Source: Deltaproteobacteria bacterium UBA3076
Lineage (GTDB): Bacteria; Desulfobacterota; Dissulfuribacteria; Dissulfuribacterales; UBA3076
Assembly: GCA_002367355.1 (NCBI GenBank)
Contig: DFBQ01000209.1
Location: 9,315-16,598 of the forward strand
Reading direction: 5' to 3'
DNA: 7,284 nt
Position 1 is the stretch's first letter. Each line of letters starts with the position of its first letter. Shown here in pieces: positions 6,902 through 7,284 of the stretch. The notes under the pieces were generated by a model, which worked only from the letters and a program-made list of their open reading frames with translations, was not told the DNA's origin and made no database searches. The translations under genes and the position numbers were made by a program.

Positions 6902-6985
6902 GGCCGGTATTATTGTTAAAACTGATAATCTTGCTACCCGGAGAACTAATGATAGTCTGGTTTTTTTAATATGTGCGGAAATGGC

Positions 6986-7130
6986 AACTTCTCAATAAGT
7001 CCGGGCAAATCATATTTTGCGACTATTCACTGGATTCCCGCCTTCGCGGGAATGACGATTGGGTGTGAGCGCCTGTCATTCCCGCGAAGGCGGGAATCCA
7101 GTGACTGGTACCCGGACTTATTGAGAAGTT
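6986..7130. repeat. Palindromic repeat element, right copy (MITE-like, full ends)
   Basis: This 145-bp element has perfect 20-bp terminal inverted repeats (6986-7005 and 7111-7130). Inside are perfect 30-bp inverted arms (7027-7056 and 7075-7104) around an 18-base centre. Each arm holds an ATTCCC-N8-GGGAAT palindrome (7034-7053, 7078-7097) that can fold on its own. The spacer between terminal repeat and inner arm is 21 bp on the left and 6 bp on the right. No transposase is encoded and no target duplication is obvious at the ends. The architecture fits a non-autonomous element moved by an enzyme encoded elsewhere. Short frames through it giving IPAFAGMT or FPRRRESS peptides are products of the repeat, not genes. 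Confidence 0.88.
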
Positions 7131-7284
7131 ACACATTTTGGCAAGCAAGCAGAATGGCACATTATATACCGGTGTAACTTCCAATTTAGTGAAAAGAATT
7201 GGGGAGCATGGCACTTGGCCCGAGACCTAATGCAAGGTGGCCATGATCATCGTTTCGGCCAGTAGTATCATCGAACAATCTGTA
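7131..7284. other. Window end with no identifiable gene
   Basis: Nothing here can be assigned. A minus-strand frame is open from the window edge (7284) to a TAA at 7186-7188, giving 32 residues ending ALGLGPSAMLPNSFH. It could be the tail of a gene entering from the right, but I do not recognise it. A plus-strand ATG at 7243 is also open to the edge for 14 codons. Either could be chance. Confidence 0.4.

Noticed and set aside
6971..7214. Two opposed short frames of 68 and 63 residues
   Set aside because: Most of their length is translated palindromic repeat (IPAFAGMT and FPRRRESS peptides), a familiar false-gene pattern.
7153..7220. TGGCAC sequences that look like sigma-54 -24 boxes
   Set aside because: Neither has GC ten bases after the GG, so the -12 half is missing.

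Overview
The window has the look of a Gram-negative anaerobe that respires with multihaem cytochromes. Desulfobacterota or a similar lineage is my best guess. The reasons are a secreted cytochrome c of the OmcS type behind a sigma-54-like promoter, a lipoprotein-dependent ABC importer, GDP-fucose genes for a surface glycan, and ATTCCC-N8-GGGAAT palindromes of a kind scattered through many proteobacterial genomes. No gene here fixes the taxon.

Layout from left to right. Positions 48-149 hold a palindromic repeat element. Positions 171-2813 are a minus-strand, overlapping three-gene operon for an SsuABC/TauABC/NrtABC-type importer, transcribed in the order binding lipoprotein, permease, ATPase. 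Positions 2814-3382 are a 569-bp intergenic region. It carries a probable promoter and leader hairpin for the importer, an unexplained GC-richer block, then an AT-rich control region with repeats, a palindrome and a sigma-54-like promoter firing rightward. Positions 3383-4480 encode a secreted multihaem cytochrome that resembles Geobacter OmcS, the extracellular nanowire cytochrome. It ends at a clear intrinsic terminator (4513-4553), so it is probably a single-gene transcript. Positions 4676-6847 are a minus-strand pair, gmd then fcl, convergent with the cytochrome. Positions 6986-7130 hold a second, more complete copy of the repeat element, and the last 150 bases contain no gene I can identify.

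How the genes work together: Gmd and Fcl are consecutive enzymes converting GDP-mannose to GDP-L-fucose, a donor for O-antigen, capsule or exopolysaccharide. The importer is self-contained, but its substrate cannot be read from the window. The cytochrome is the most notable gene: six CXXCH motifs plus one CX3CH, arranged much like OmcS at both ends but different in the middle. It probably works in extracellular electron transfer. The three transcription units have no evident shared pathway. A surface-polysaccharide link between the fucose genes and the cytochrome is possible but speculative.
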